This document shows, piece after piece, positions 1 to 11,688 of a stretch of DNA of 64,000 nucleotides. This DNA comes from Enterobacter asburiae (lineage in GTDB: Bacteria > Pseudomonadota > Gammaproteobacteria > Enterobacterales > Enterobacteriaceae). Both the position numbers and the translations under genes were made by a program. Location of the stretch: assembly GCA_011754535.1 (NCBI GenBank), contig JAAQVN010000001.1, positions 1,178,001 to 1,242,000 of the forward strand. Direction: 5' to 3'. The number at the start of each line of letters is the position of its first letter. Within the stretch, counting starts at the first letter, position 1. The notes under the pieces were generated by a model. That model made no database searches and was not told the DNA's origin. It saw nothing but the letters and a program-made list of their open reading frames with translations.

Positions 1-155
1 GCAAGGCGATGGTCAGCGGCTGAATAAAATACCGCCAGTTCATTATCAGAAAGCTCGTATTTATTCTTTTCAATGACGCGTTCAAGGGTGTCAATTGACT
101 GGCAACGTCGTAAGCGCATCAAATAATCGATCTTTGTGAGTGGTTTATCAGACAT
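1..155 (-). CDS. hha: Hha, haemolysin expression-modulating protein (3' end cut by window edge)
   Basis: The reverse strand from 155 reads [18 protein letters not shown] and continues to the window edge for about 51 of the usual 72 residues. This matches the small nucleoid-associated protein Hha, which binds H-NS and helps silence horizontally acquired and A+T-rich genes. It lies 27 bases downstream of tomB on the same strand, the usual tomB-hha operon order. The C-terminal third is outside the window. In E. coli Hha acts as the toxic partner of TomB in biofilm cells; that role is taken from the family and is not visible here. Confidence 0.95.
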   Translation of the reverse strand, partial: MSDKPLTKIDYLMRLRRCQSIDTLERVIEKNKYELSDNELAVFYSAADHRL

Positions 156-182
156 AAATTCACCTTAGTAATTGTAATAATT

Positions 183-557
183 TTAACAGGAAAGACTAAC
201 CGGGTTAGCTCTGCTCACGTTGACGAAACAGCGGAATAGCCGGTTTCCCGATTTACGCCATTTTTGCAAATCCTGGGCGTTAATGCCGTAGCTGCTGAAC
301 AACATAAAGGTGTCGTCCAGGTATTCATCAATTTGCTCAATGAGCTTATTATCTTCATTGTACTTAATTTTATAATTAAGTGCGAAGGTAGCAATATGCT
401 CTATCAGCTCATTCAACTGTAAATTGATGGCAGACGTTGGGTCGTTTACCCAGCCATGGTTGCTTTCATCAAGATTGGCAAGGCAGTCATGGTACAAGGA
501 TTCGCAGAGAAATTTCAACTGCGCGATATCATGCCTTTTTGGCGAGTACTCGTCCAT
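183..557 (-). CDS. tomB: TomB, Hha toxicity modulator (YbaJ)
   Basis: This is a 124-residue acidic cytoplasmic protein beginning MDEYSPKRHD, nearly identical to E. coli TomB/YbaJ, which attenuates Hha toxicity and influences biofilm formation and conjugation. The start at 557 is preferred over an in-frame ATG 33 bases upstream because the family begins with MDEYSPK and an AAGGGG ribosome binding site lies just before it. It is co-oriented with hha, which follows. E. coli work describes an oxygen-dependent antitoxin effect through a conserved Cys; a terminal Cys is present (SLSC), but which Cys matters cannot be decided here. Confidence 0.93.
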   Translation of the reverse strand: MDEYSPKRHDIAQLKFLCESLYHDCLANLDESNHGWVNDPTSAINLQLNELIEHIATFALNYKIKYNEDNKLIEQIDEYLDDTFMLFSSYGINAQDLQKWRKSGNRLFRCFVNVSRANPVSLSC

Positions 558-1025
558 AGCGCATCCCCTTCTGAGTGATTTCTTACTCACCGAACATCAT
601 TGTCGGGATGGATACAACTGACTTAGCTACATGAGTGCTGTGTTCCTGATAACCTAACTATAAGCCACTCCTTCCTGGATTTCACCGCGCTATTACGAAA
701 AATTACAAATAAAACCGCAGGCTGCGAGCGCCTACGCAAATGTTCATCCGGAACCAGACGTTTTTATCCTGATTAACGATTGTTTTTTTCGCTTCCTTAC
801 GTTTCATCGGCTTAGCGTACGGTCAGAAGAAAAGTTCAGAACTGGCGTTTTGTTTGTCTGAACTTTTAATTAGGAATATTCCTAACAACTTAAGCGGGGA
901 AATAGATTTAGAAAAATTCTGAATTCACCGATTAAGTTATCAGTTAATTATGATATGCCTGATTAAGATGGCAGAAAATAAATAGGACCTCAATAAGCTT
1001 ATTTTATGATTTTTTCTGAAAATGA
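558..1025. other. Intergenic region upstream of tomB, with two palindromes
   Basis: About 470 A+T-rich bases between tomB and the acrB terminator hold no convincing gene. They must contain the tomB-hha promoter on the reverse strand. Two symmetric sequences stand out. One is a stem-loop with arms AAAAGTTCAGA (830-840) and TCTGAACTTTT (857-867). The other is a perfect 16-base palindrome, TTAGGAATATTCCTAA, at 870-885. Their function is unknown; a terminator or a regulator site is possible. Confidence 0.5.
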
Positions 1026-1053
1026 AAAAGGCCGCAAATGCGGCCTTTTTATT
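1026..1053 (-). terminator. Rho-independent terminator of acrAB
   Basis: The arms AAAAGGCCGC and GCGGCCTTTTT enclose a short AAAT loop, 15 bases past the acrB stop codon. The A and T runs on both sides make it usable in either direction, but only acrAB runs into it. Confidence 0.9.
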
Positions 1054-1067
1054 ATATGAAACCGGTA

Positions 1068-4217
<3,150 letters not shown>

Positions 4218-4236
4218 TTAACGGCTCCTGTTTAAG

Positions 4237-5430
4237 TTAAGACTTGGTTTGTTCTGACTGGCCAGCGGCCGAAGCTTGTTGTTTATCGTCAGATGTCACT
4301 TCCTGTGCTTTTACCTGCGCGCCAGGACGTACTTTTTGCAAACCAGTAACAATCACGCGATCGCCATCTTTCAGACCTTCCGTCACCAGCCATTTATCGC
4401 CAATCGCCTGGGTAGCGGTGATATTGCGCGTTTCGACTTTGTTATCTGCCCCGACAACCAGTGCGCTCGCATCGCCGCGTGGCGTACGGGTCACACCCTG
4501 CTGTGGAACCAGAAGTGCGGTTGGATTCGTTCCTTCTTCCAGACGCGCGCGAACGAACATACCTGGCAGCAGATTTTTGTCAGGGTTCGGGAAAATCGCA
4601 CGTAAGGTGATGGAACCGGTGGTCTGGTCGACCGTCACGTCGGAGAATTCCAGAGTACCTTCCTGCGGGAACTTGATACCGTCGTTGGTAACCAGCTCCA
4701 CTTTGGCTTTGCCGTTTTCCTGTTTCAGGGTGCCGTTAGCCAGCTCCTGTTTCAGGCGCAGGAAATCATTGCTGGACTGCGTCACGTCAACGTAGATCGG
4801 ATCGAGCTGCTGCACGGTAGCCAGCGCAGTGGTCTGACCGTTCTGTACCAGTGCCCCTTCCGTCACGGAAGATTTACCAATACGTCCGCTGATAGGGGAG
4901 GTCACTTTGGTATAGGCCAGGTTGATGCGGGCAGTTTCGACTGCCGCTTTGGCTGCTACCACGGCTGCATTAGCCTGCTGGGCATCTGCCAGGGCGGTAT
5001 CGTAATCCTGTTGGCTGATGTACTTCGTGCCGAGCAGTTTCTGGTAGCGGTTCAGCGTCAGCTGGGCAATTTTTGCCGCCGCTTGTGCTTTAGCCAGGTC
5101 ACCTTTCGCGCTTTCATAAGAAGCCTGATAGGTCGCGGGATCAATCTGATACAGAGACTCACCGGCCTGCACATCGCCGCCTTCGGTAAAGTTACGCTTC
5201 AGGATAATGCCGCTAACCTGAGGACGAACTTCCGCAATGCGGTAAGCGCTAGTACGGCCTGGTAATTCGGTGGTGATCTGCAGAGGTTCAGATTTGAGTG
5301 TCACAACGCCGACTTCTGGCGCCTGCTGAGCTCCTTGTTGAGCCGGTTTGTCGTCACATCCTGTAAGCGCTAAGCTGCCTGAGAGCATCAGAACGACCGC
5401 CAGAGGCGTTAACCCTCTGTTTTTGTTCAT
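4237..5430 (-). CDS. acrA: AcrA, periplasmic adaptor lipoprotein of the AcrAB-TolC pump
   Basis: This is a 397-residue membrane fusion protein joining AcrB to TolC. The start at 5430 gives the lipoprotein signal MNKNRGLTPLAVVLM with lipobox LTGC, lipidated Cys near residue 25. An in-frame upstream start would add 12 residues and spoil the signal peptide. Order after the signal: beta-barrel/lipoyl part with PQVSGIILKRNFTEGG, a helical hairpin rich in Ala and Gln (about 100-170), the second lipoyl half, and beta-barrel and membrane-proximal parts. It lies first in acrAB and is divergent from acrR across an AcrR operator. Confidence 0.97.
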   Translation of the reverse strand: MNKNRGLTPLAVVLMLSGSLALTGCDDKPAQQGAQQAPEVGVVTLKSEPLQITTELPGRTSAYRIAEVRPQVSGIILKRNFTEGGDVQAGESLYQIDPATYQASYESAKGDLAKAQAAAKIAQLTLNRYQKLLGTKYISQQDYDTALADAQQANAAVVAAKAAVETARINLAYTKVTSPISGRIGKSSVTEGALVQNGQTTALATVQQLDPIYVDVTQSSNDFLRLKQELANGTLKQENGKAKVELVTNDGIKFPQEGTLEFSDVTVDQTTGSITLRAIFPNPDKNLLPGMFVRARLEEGTNPTALLVPQQGVTRTPRGDASALVVGADNKVETRNITATQAIGDKWLVTEGLKDGDRVIVTGLQKVRPGAQVKAQEVTSDDKQQASAAGQSEQTKS

Positions 5431-5518
5431 ATGTAAACCTCGAGTGTCCGATTTCAAATTGATCAAGGGTCCTGAGTCTAAAACCCATTGCTGCGTTTAT
5501 ATTATCGTCATGCTATGG

Positions 5519-5542
5519 TACATACATTCACAAATGTATGTA
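5519..5542. promoter_or_regulatory. AcrR operator between acrA and acrR
   Basis: A 24-base palindrome with arms TACATACATT and AATGTATGTA around CACA lies between the divergent acrA and acrR genes. It corresponds to the 24-bp AcrR binding site of E. coli. Bound here, AcrR can repress both acrAB and its own gene, with relief by pump substrates. Confidence 0.9.
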
Positions 5543-5570
5543 AATCTAACTCCTGTAAATTCACTCACCT

Positions 5571-6224
5571 ATGGCACGAAAAACTAAACAACAAGCGCTG
5601 GAAACCCGACAACACATTCTGGATGTGGCGATACGTTTGTTCTCTCAGCAGGGTGTTTCTTCAACCTCGCTGGCGCAAATTGCTCAGGCCGCTGGTGTGA
5701 CGCGGGGAGCGATTTACTGGCATTTTAAAGACAAGTCAGATCTGTTCAGTGAAATCTGGGAGCTTTCAGAGTCCAGCATTAGCGATCTCGAGAGTGAGTA
5801 TCGGGCAAAATTCCCTGACGATCCACTCTCAGTATTGAGAGAAATATTAGTATATATCCTTGAAGCAACGGTAGTTGAAGAGCGTCGCAGATTAATGATG
5901 GAAATTATTTTTCATAAATGCGAGTTCGTGGGCGAAATGGCGGTGGTGCAACAGGCGCAGCGCAGCCTCAGCCTGGAGAGCTATGACCGGATTGAACAGA
6001 ACCTGAATCTGTGTATGCAGGCAAAACTGTTACCAGCCAGTCTGCTGACCCGCCGGGCGGCTGTCCTGATGCGCAGCTACATTTCAGGGCTCATGGAAAA
6101 CTGGCTGTTTGCGCCGCAGTCCTTTGACCTCAAAGAGGAAGCCCGCAGCTACGTGGCGATTTTACTGGAAATGCTACAGCTCTGCCCCACGCTGCGCGGC
6201 GACGCGCCTTCGTTATCTGCCTGA
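5571..6224 (+). CDS. acrR: AcrR, TetR-family repressor of acrAB
   Basis: This is a 217-residue TetR-type repressor. The N-terminal helix-turn-helix covers about residues 10-55 ([20 protein letters not shown], then [18 protein letters not shown]). The C-terminal ligand-binding half is helical. E. coli AcrR has 215 residues; the two extra lie in the C-terminal tail. Start codon ATG with [14 protein letters not shown] matches the family. The gene looks intact, so acrAB is not derepressed by a break here. It is divergent from acrAB. Confidence 0.96.
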   Translation: MARKTKQQALETRQHILDVAIRLFSQQGVSSTSLAQIAQAAGVTRGAIYWHFKDKSDLFSEIWELSESSISDLESEYRAKFPDDPLSVLREILVYILEATVVEERRRLMMEIIFHKCEFVGEMAVVQQAQRSLSLESYDRIEQNLNLCMQAKLLPASLLTRRAAVLMRSYISGLMENWLFAPQSFDLKEEARSYVAILLEMLQLCPTLRGDAPSLSA

Positions 6225-6272
6225 GTCATTCCAGGATTTATCTTAGAGGGTAATGTTCGCGCTATTCTGCTT

Positions 6273-6300
6273 CCGGCGAGCGTGATATTCTTCACGCCGG
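6273..6300 (+). terminator. Possible terminator after acrR
   Basis: The G+C-rich inverted repeat CCGGCG..GCGTGA with TCACGCCGG lies 49 bases after the acrR stop. It is followed only by ACTATTTT, so it is a weak terminator candidate. Confidence 0.45.
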
Positions 6301-6336
6301 ACTATTTTCGGTCATCTGCTGACATCATTCACAACT

Positions 6337-9300
6337 ATGCTGCCCATCAATCGCTCGCAACATCCTGTATTTGCATTGCTCTTTGCTATGCTGTTTTTCT
6401 TCTCCACTGCGCCGCTGACCTGGGCTCGCGCAGATAACAGCACTGATATTCCCTCGCGCAGTGAAATTCAGTCGCAGCTCGACACTCTGAATAAACAAAA
6501 AGAGCTCTCTCCTCAGGAGAAACTCACCCAGCAGGATCTAACGGAAACGCTGGAAAATATTGATAAGATTGAGCGCGTTAAAGCAGAAACCACCCAACTT
6601 CGTCAGAAGGTGGCGCAGGCGCCGGAGAACATGCGTAAGGCCACTGAAGCGCTGAGCGCGCTGAGTGACGTCGATAACGACGACGAAACGCGCAAGACGC
6701 TCTCCACGCTCTCCTTACGTCAGCTGGAATCGCGCGTCGCCCAGCTACTTGACGACCTGCAAACCGCACAGTCCGACCTCGCGACCTACAACAGCCAGCT
6801 TGTCTCCCTGCAAACCCAGCCCGAGCGCGTGCAAAATGCGATGTACACCGCGTCTCAGCAACTGCAGCAGATCCGCAACCGACTGAACGGCACGACGGTG
6901 GGCGAAGGCACGCTGCGCCCGACGCAGCAAACTCTGCTGCTGGTTCAGCAGTCGTTGCTCAATGCGCAAATCGAACAGCAGCGTAAAAGCCTGGAAGGGA
7001 ACACGGTGCTGCAGGACACGCTTCAGAAACAGCGTGATTACGTGACGGCGAATATTAATCGCCTTGAACACCAGCTTCAGCTGTTGCAGGAAGCGGTAAA
7101 CAGCAAACGTCTGACCCTGACGGAAAAAACCGCCCAGGAGGCCGTATCGCCGGACGAAACTGCCCGCATTCAGGCCAACCCGCTGGTGAAACAGGAGCTT
7201 GAGGCTAACCATCAGCTCAGCCAGCGCCTGATACTGGCGACAGAAAACGGCAACTCGCTGGTTCAGCAAAATATCAAGGTGAAAAACTGGCTGGATCGCG
7301 CGCTGCAGGCGGAACGCAATATTAAAGAGCAGATTGCGGTCCTGAAGGGCAGTCTCCTGCTGTCGCGTATTCTCTACCAGCAGCAGCAGACGCTGCCGTC
7401 CGCCGACGAGCTGGAGGACATGACCAACCGCATTGCGGATTTACGTCTGGAACAGTTTGACGTCAACCAGCAGCGCGATGCCCTTTTCCAGAGCGATACC
7501 TTCGTCGCCAAAATTGAAGAGGGCCATTCCAGCGACGTGAACCCTGAGGTGCATGACGCGCTGCTCCAGGTGGTGGATATGCGCCGCGAACTGCTGGACC
7601 AGCTCAACAAACAGCTGGGCAACCAGCTAATGATGGCGATTAACCTGCAGATCAACCAGCAGCAGCTGGTCAGCGTGTCAAAAAGCCTGCAGGAGATTTT
7701 GACGCAGCAGATTTTCTGGGTGAACAGCAACAAGCCGATGGACTGGGACTGGATTAAGTCCTTCCCGGAAACGCTGAAAACGCAGATTAAAAGCATGAAA
7801 ATCACCGTGAACTGGGAAAAAGCCTGGCCTGCGGTAATGATTGCTTTCCTGGCCGGTTTACCGCTGCTGCTGATCGCCGGTCTTATTCGCTGGCGTTTGA
7901 AATGGCTGAAACAGTACCAGGCGAAGCTGGCGTCGGAAGTGGGGCAACTGCGCAACGACAGCCAGCTCCATACGCCAAAAGCGATTCTGATCGATCTCAT
8001 TCGCGCGCTGCCGGTGTGCCTGATCATTCTGGCCGTGGGGCTGATTCTGCTCACGATGCAACTTAACGTCAGCGATCTGCTCTGGGCGTTCAGTAAAAAA
8101 CTGGCGCTGTTCTGGCTGGTATTTGGCGTGTGCTGGAAGGTGCTGGAAAAAGACGGCGTGGCGGTGCGTCACTTCAACATGCCTGCTCAGCTAACCAGCC
8201 ACTGGCGCCGTCAAATTGTGCGCGTCAGCCTGGCGCTCCTGCCGCTGCACTTCTGGTCGGTTATTTCTGAGCTTTCCCCGCTGCATCTGATGGATGATGT
8301 GCTGGGTCAGCTGGTCATTCTGCTGAACCTGCTGCTGATTGCCATCCTGATGTGGCCGATGTGCCGCGACAGCTGGCGCGATAAAGAGTCCCATAATCTT
8401 CGTCTGGCCACCGTGACGGTGCTGGCGATCATTCCGCTGGCGCTGATGGTGCTTACGGCAACGGGCTACTTCTACACCACGCTGCGTCTGTCCGGGCGCT
8501 GGATCGAGACGGTCTATCTGGTGATCGTCTGGAACCTGCTCTATCAGACCGTGCTGCGCGGCTTAAGCGTTGCGGCCCGCCGCATTGCTTACCGCCGTGC
8601 GATAGCGCGTCGTCAGCATCAGGTGAAAGAGGGGGCCGAAGGCGCGGAGCCGCAGGAAGAGCCGACCATCGCGCTGGAGCAGGTTAACCAGCAGACGCTG
8701 CGTATCACCATGCTGGTGATGATCGCCCTGTTTGCCGTGATGTTCTGGGCGATCTGGTCTGATTTAATTACCGTCTTCGCCTATCTCGACAGTATTACCC
8801 TCTGGCAATACAACGGTACCGAAGCTGGCGCGGCGGTGATGAAAAGCGTCACCATGGGCAGCCTGCTGTTTGCGCTGGTGTCTTCGGTGGTGGCCTGGGC
8901 GCTAATTCGCAACCTGCCGGGTCTGCTGGAAGTGCTGGTTCTGTCACGGCTGAACCTGCGCCAGGGGGCGTCATACGCCATCACCACCATCCTGAATTAC
9001 GTCATCATTATTGTCGGCGCGATGACGGTATTCGGCTCGCTGGGCGTCTCGTGGGATAAACTGCAGTGGCTGGCGGCCGCTCTCTCGGTCGGTCTTGGTT
9101 TCGGCCTGCAGGAGATCTTCGGTAACTTCGTCTCTGGCCTGATCATCCTGTTCGAACGTCCTGTACGAATTGGCGATACCGTTACCATCGGTACCTTCTC
9201 CGGTACGGTCAGCAAGATCCGTATTCGTGCCACCACCATCACCGACTTCGATCGTAAAGAGGTGATTATCCCGAACAAAGCGTTCGTGACCGAGCGTCTG

Positions 9301-9705
9301 ATCAACTGGTCGCTCTCGGATACCACCACGCGCGTGGTGATTCGCCTCGGCGTGGCCTACGGTTCCGATCTGGATAAAGTGAAAGAGGTATTGCTAAAAG
9401 CCGCTAAATCGCATCCAAAGGTCATGCACGATCCAGCGCCAGACGTGTTCTTCACCACCTTCGGGCCAAGTACGCTGGATCACGAACTGCGTTTATACGT
9501 GCGTGAACTGCGCGATCGCAGCTACACCGTGGACGAATTGAACCGCGCGATCGACCGCCTGTGCCGTGAAAACAACATTAACATCGCCTTCAACCAGCTT
9601 GAGGTTCACCTGCATAATGAGAAAGGCGATGAGCACACGGAAGTGAAGCGCGAGATTAAGGGAGATGACCCTCACCCAGCCCTCTCCCCGGAGGGGAGAG
9701 GGTAA
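6337..9705 (+). CDS. mscK: MscK, potassium-dependent mechanosensitive channel (KefA)
   Basis: MscK is a large mechanosensitive channel that opens under membrane tension in a K+-dependent way and protects against hypo-osmotic shock. The 1122-residue protein has a signal peptide (to about residue 33), a long Gln-rich coiled-coil periplasmic domain to about 480, several membrane segments, and a C-terminal MscS-like domain with the pore helix and GLGFGLQEIFGNFVSG followed by FERPVRIGD. E. coli MscK has 1120. The last dozen residues (DDPHPALSPEGRG) do not match the E. coli tail; they are encoded by an intergenic palindromic repeat, which also provides the stop codon's surroundings. Confidence 0.95.
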   Translation: MLPINRSQHPVFALLFAMLFFFSTAPLTWARADNSTDIPSRSEIQSQLDTLNKQKELSPQEKLTQQDLTETLENIDKIERVKAETTQLRQKVAQAPENMRKATEALSALSDVDNDDETRKTLSTLSLRQLESRVAQLLDDLQTAQSDLATYNSQLVSLQTQPERVQNAMYTASQQLQQIRNRLNGTTVGEGTLRPTQQTLLLVQQSLLNAQIEQQRKSLEGNTVLQDTLQKQRDYVTANINRLEHQLQLLQEAVNSKRLTLTEKTAQEAVSPDETARIQANPLVKQELEANHQLSQRLILATENGNSLVQQNIKVKNWLDRALQAERNIKEQIAVLKGSLLLSRILYQQQQTLPSADELEDMTNRIADLRLEQFDVNQQRDALFQSDTFVAKIEEGHSSDVNPEVHDALLQVVDMRRELLDQLNKQLGNQLMMAINLQINQQQLVSVSKSLQEILTQQIFWVNSNKPMDWDWIKSFPETLKTQIKSMKITVNWEKAWPAVMIAFLAGLPLLLIAGLIRWRLKWLKQYQAKLASEVGQLRNDSQLHTPKAILIDLIRALPVCLIILAVGLILLTMQLNVSDLLWAFSKKLALFWLVFGVCWKVLEKDGVAVRHFNMPAQLTSHWRRQIVRVSLALLPLHFWSVISELSPLHLMDDVLGQLVILLNLLLIAILMWPMCRDSWRDKESHNLRLATVTVLAIIPLALMVLTATGYFYTTLRLSGRWIETVYLVIVWNLLYQTVLRGLSVAARRIAYRRAIARRQHQVKEGAEGAEPQEEPTIALEQVNQQTLRITMLVMIALFAVMFWAIWSDLITVFAYLDSITLWQYNGTEAGAAVMKSVTMGSLLFALVSSVVAWALIRNLPGLLEVLVLSRLNLRQGASYAITTILNYVIIIVGAMTVFGSLGVSWDKLQWLAAALSVGLGFGLQEIFGNFVSGLIILFERPVRIGDTVTIGTFSGTVSKIRIRATTITDFDRKEVIIPNKAFVTERLINWSLSDTTTRVVIRLGVAYGSDLDKVKEVLLKAAKSHPKVMHDPAPDVFFTTFGPSTLDHELRLYVRELRDRSYTVDELNRAIDRLCRENNINIAFNQLEVHLHNEKGDEHTEVKREIKGDDPHPALSPEGRG
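9669..9702 (+). repeat. Palindromic repeat, copy 1 (inside the mscK 3' end)
   Basis: CCCTCACCCAGCCCTCTCCC, then GGAG and GGGAGAGGG: one member of the dispersed family seen eight times in the window. It is read as codons for the mscK C-terminus; TAA follows at 9703-9705. Confidence 0.85.
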
Positions 9706-9744
9706 AAAGCGAATCAATGCAGATCTTTCAAACCGCACCTAACG

Positions 9745-9782
9745 CTCCCCTCTCCCTCAAGGGAGAGGGTTAGGGTGAGGGC
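9745..9782 (-). repeat. Palindromic repeat, copy 2 (inside the rsmS 3' end)
   Basis: This is the same family in inverted orientation relative to copy 1, 42 bases away. On the reverse strand it encodes the final residues and stop codon of rsmS. The pair could fold into one long hairpin between the convergent genes and act as a two-way terminator. Confidence 0.85.
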
Positions 9783-9927
9783 AACCGGCCTTCACCTTTC
9801 CTTCAAAATCCCGTCGCACAATCTCCAGTGCCTTCAGCACTGTCTCCGCCGGGATCTCATGATTCTCCAGCAGCATAATTAAATCGACGGCCAGCTTGAC
9901 CTCATCGGGTGCATTTTCCAGTGACAT
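9757..9927 (-). CDS. rsmS: RsmS (YbaM), small DUF2496 protein with repeat-derived C-terminus
   Basis: The reverse strand from 9927 encodes a 56-residue protein beginning [20 protein letters not shown], the conserved start of YbaM. This small protein was named RsmS in Pectobacterium (regulator of secondary metabolism); its biochemical role is unclear. E. coli YbaM has about 53 residues. Here the tail CPHPNPLP and the TGA stop come from palindromic repeat copy 2, so the native C-terminus has been replaced. Start ATG is preceded by AGGAGCCAC. It is co-oriented with and just downstream of priC, the usual arrangement. Confidence 0.88.
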   Translation of the reverse strand: MSLENAPDEVKLAVDLIMLLENHEIPAETVLKALEIVRRDFEGKVKAGCPHPNPLP

Positions 9928-9941
9928 AGATGTGGCTCCTG

Positions 9942-10469
9942 TTAACGGGTCAGGCGTTCAATCACGCGCTCAATTTCATCCAGCGCCTGACGGCAGCGAA
10001 CGATGCGTCCTTCCAGTGCGCTAATCTCGCGCATCAATAGCTGCTGCTCTTCCAGCGTTTCGCTGTTGTTCAGGCGCGTTTCGCGCTCGCGTTTCATCTC
10101 AAACAGGCGACGCTCGAACTCCTGGTTCTCCAGCCGCTTGCGCTGCCATTTTCCGAGCCCAGGCGAGGCGCTGTCCCAGGCGCGCAGCGGCCAGGCGGCG
10201 ATTTCACGATGCATAGCAGTGATCTGCTCAGTGAGATGCTCTGCGAGCCACTGAGCCTGCTCCAGCTGTTCACTCTCAACCGCGTGACGAAGCTCGTCAA
10301 GGTTGGTCTGCGCCTCCGCAAGATAATCCTGAATTAAGGTACTGCGGGTGCGGAACAGCTGACGGTCAAAGCGCGGCTTCACCGTGGCGTGGCCCATCAG
10401 CGGCGTGGCCTGAGTCCGCAGTGTTGTTAGCTGATTTTGCAGCGTCTCAAGAAGCAAGGCTGTTTTCAA
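9942..10469 (-). CDS. priC: PriC, primosomal replication protein N''
   Basis: PriC helps reload DnaB on stalled or collapsed replication forks, independently of PriB. The 175-residue protein is all-helical and charged, with the C-terminal ELR/EALxxIExxIxRLTR pattern ([12 protein letters not shown]), and begins MKTALLLE as in E. coli. The start codon is TTG at 10469, preceded by GGAGAGCG. It is followed by rsmS after 14 bases. Sequence conservation in this family is low, so the call rests on both ends and on position beside ybaN and rsmS. Confidence 0.93.
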   Translation of the reverse strand: MKTALLLETLQNQLTTLRTQATPLMGHATVKPRFDRQLFRTRSTLIQDYLAEAQTNLDELRHAVESEQLEQAQWLAEHLTEQITAMHREIAAWPLRAWDSASPGLGKWQRKRLENQEFERRLFEMKRERETRLNNSETLEEQQLLMREISALEGRIVRCRQALDEIERVIERLTR

Positions 10470-10519
10470 GGCGCTCTCCAGTGGTAAAGTAGCCGTTCAG
10501 TTTGATAACGATTCGCATT

Positions 10520-10897
10520 ATGCAGCGTACTATTTTAATCATCATTGGCTGGCTCGCGGTAGTGCTGGGCACGCTGGGCGTGGTTTTGCCCTTGCTGCCT
10601 ACCACGCCGTTCATCCTGCTGGCGGCCTGGTGCTTCGCCCGGTCGTCGCCGCGTTTTCACCACTGGTTGCTCTACCGCTCGTGGTTTGGCGGTTACCTGC
10701 GCCACTGGCAAAAACACCGGGCCATGCCGCCCGGCGCCAAGCCTCGCGCGATCGCGGTGATCCTCATTACCTTCGCAATCTCACTCTGGCTGGTGAAAAT
10801 GATGTGGGTGCGGATCCTGCTGCTGTTCATTCTGACCTGCCTGCTGATCTTCATGTGGCGGATCCCCGTGGTTGATGAAAAGCAACAAAAGCACTGA
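10520..10897 (+). CDS. ybaN: YbaN, DUF454 inner-membrane protein
   Basis: This is a 125-residue hydrophobic protein of the DUF454 family, function unknown. The start MQRTILIIIGWL at 10520 matches E. coli YbaN (125 residues); an in-frame ATG 18 bases upstream is less likely. The first half contains two membrane segments (LAVVLGTLGVVLPLLP, PFILLAAWCFARSS) and the end a third (RILLLFILTCLLIFMW). The motif CFARSSPRFHxWL is characteristic. It is divergent from priC. Confidence 0.92.
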   Translation: MQRTILIIIGWLAVVLGTLGVVLPLLPTTPFILLAAWCFARSSPRFHHWLLYRSWFGGYLRHWQKHRAMPPGAKPRAIAVILITFAISLWLVKMMWVRILLLFILTCLLIFMWRIPVVDEKQQKH

Positions 10898-11048
10898 AGC
10901 CTCATAATGGCTGTTGCAATTATTGCGTACAGCCAGTAAATTCGACCGTTTTCGAGCACAGGCGCGCCTGGTTAAAGGTTAAACAATTGTTACCTTTGCC
11001 GACTCGTTGCGCGCCGTGAGTAACACTGTTTCATTTAGGCACAAACCG

Positions 11049-11600
11049 ATGACCGCAACTGCACAGCAGCTTGAATATCTGAAAAACAGCATCAAAAGCA
11101 TCCAGGACTATCCAAAGCCTGGCATTCTTTTCCGTGATGTCACCAGCTTGCTGGAAGACCCGAAAGCGTACGCGCTCAGCATTGAACTGCTGGTCGAGCG
11201 TTATAAAAACGCCGGGATCACCAAAGTAGTAGGTACCGAAGCCCGTGGCTTCCTGTTTGGCGCACCGGTTGCGCTGGCGATGGGCGTGGGTTTTGTGCCG
11301 GTGCGTAAGCCGCGCAAGCTGCCGCGTGAAACCATCGCGGAGAGCTACGAGCTGGAGTACGGCACCGATCAGCTGGAAATCCACGTTGATGCCATCAAGC
11401 CAGGCGACAAAGTGCTGGTGGTGGACGATCTGCTGGCAACCGGCGGCACCATTGAAGCCACCGTGAAGTTGATCCGCCGTCTGGGTGGAGAAGTGACCGA
11501 CGCGGCATTCATCATCAACCTGTTCGATCTCGGCGGTGAACAGCGCCTGGAAAAACAGGGCATTACCAGCTACAGCCTGGTGCCTTTCCCGGGTCACTAA
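11049..11600 (+). CDS. apt: Adenine phosphoribosyltransferase
   Basis: Apt makes AMP from adenine and phosphoribosyl pyrophosphate in purine salvage. The 183-residue protein starts [26 protein letters not shown]; an upstream in-frame ATG adds 14 residues outside the family. The PRPP-binding loop is [14 protein letters not shown] (about 121-134), and the flexible loop [10 protein letters not shown] is present. It lies just upstream of dnaX as in E. coli. Confidence 0.97.
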   Translation: MTATAQQLEYLKNSIKSIQDYPKPGILFRDVTSLLEDPKAYALSIELLVERYKNAGITKVVGTEARGFLFGAPVALAMGVGFVPVRKPRKLPRETIAESYELEYGTDQLEIHVDAIKPGDKVLVVDDLLATGGTIEATVKLIRRLGGEVTDAAFIINLFDLGGEQRLEKQGITSYSLVPFPGH

Positions 11601-11610
11601 TCCCGGTTTT

Positions 11611-11639
11611 CACAACCTCGCTCAATGGGTGAGGTTGTG
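11611..11639 (+). terminator. Stem-loop between apt and dnaX
   Basis: Arms CACAACCTC and GAGGTTGTG surround an 11-base loop. There is no T run afterwards, so it may only partly terminate apt transcription before dnaX. Confidence 0.5.
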
Positions 11640-11688
11640 GTAGCATTCCCCTCCATAAATTCACCTTCCAGCGTTGCAGAGCCTGCCC

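Noticed and set aside
5431-5570. MarA/SoxS/Rob box near acrA
   Set aside because: Expected from E. coli, but I could not place a match with confidence, so no site is listed.
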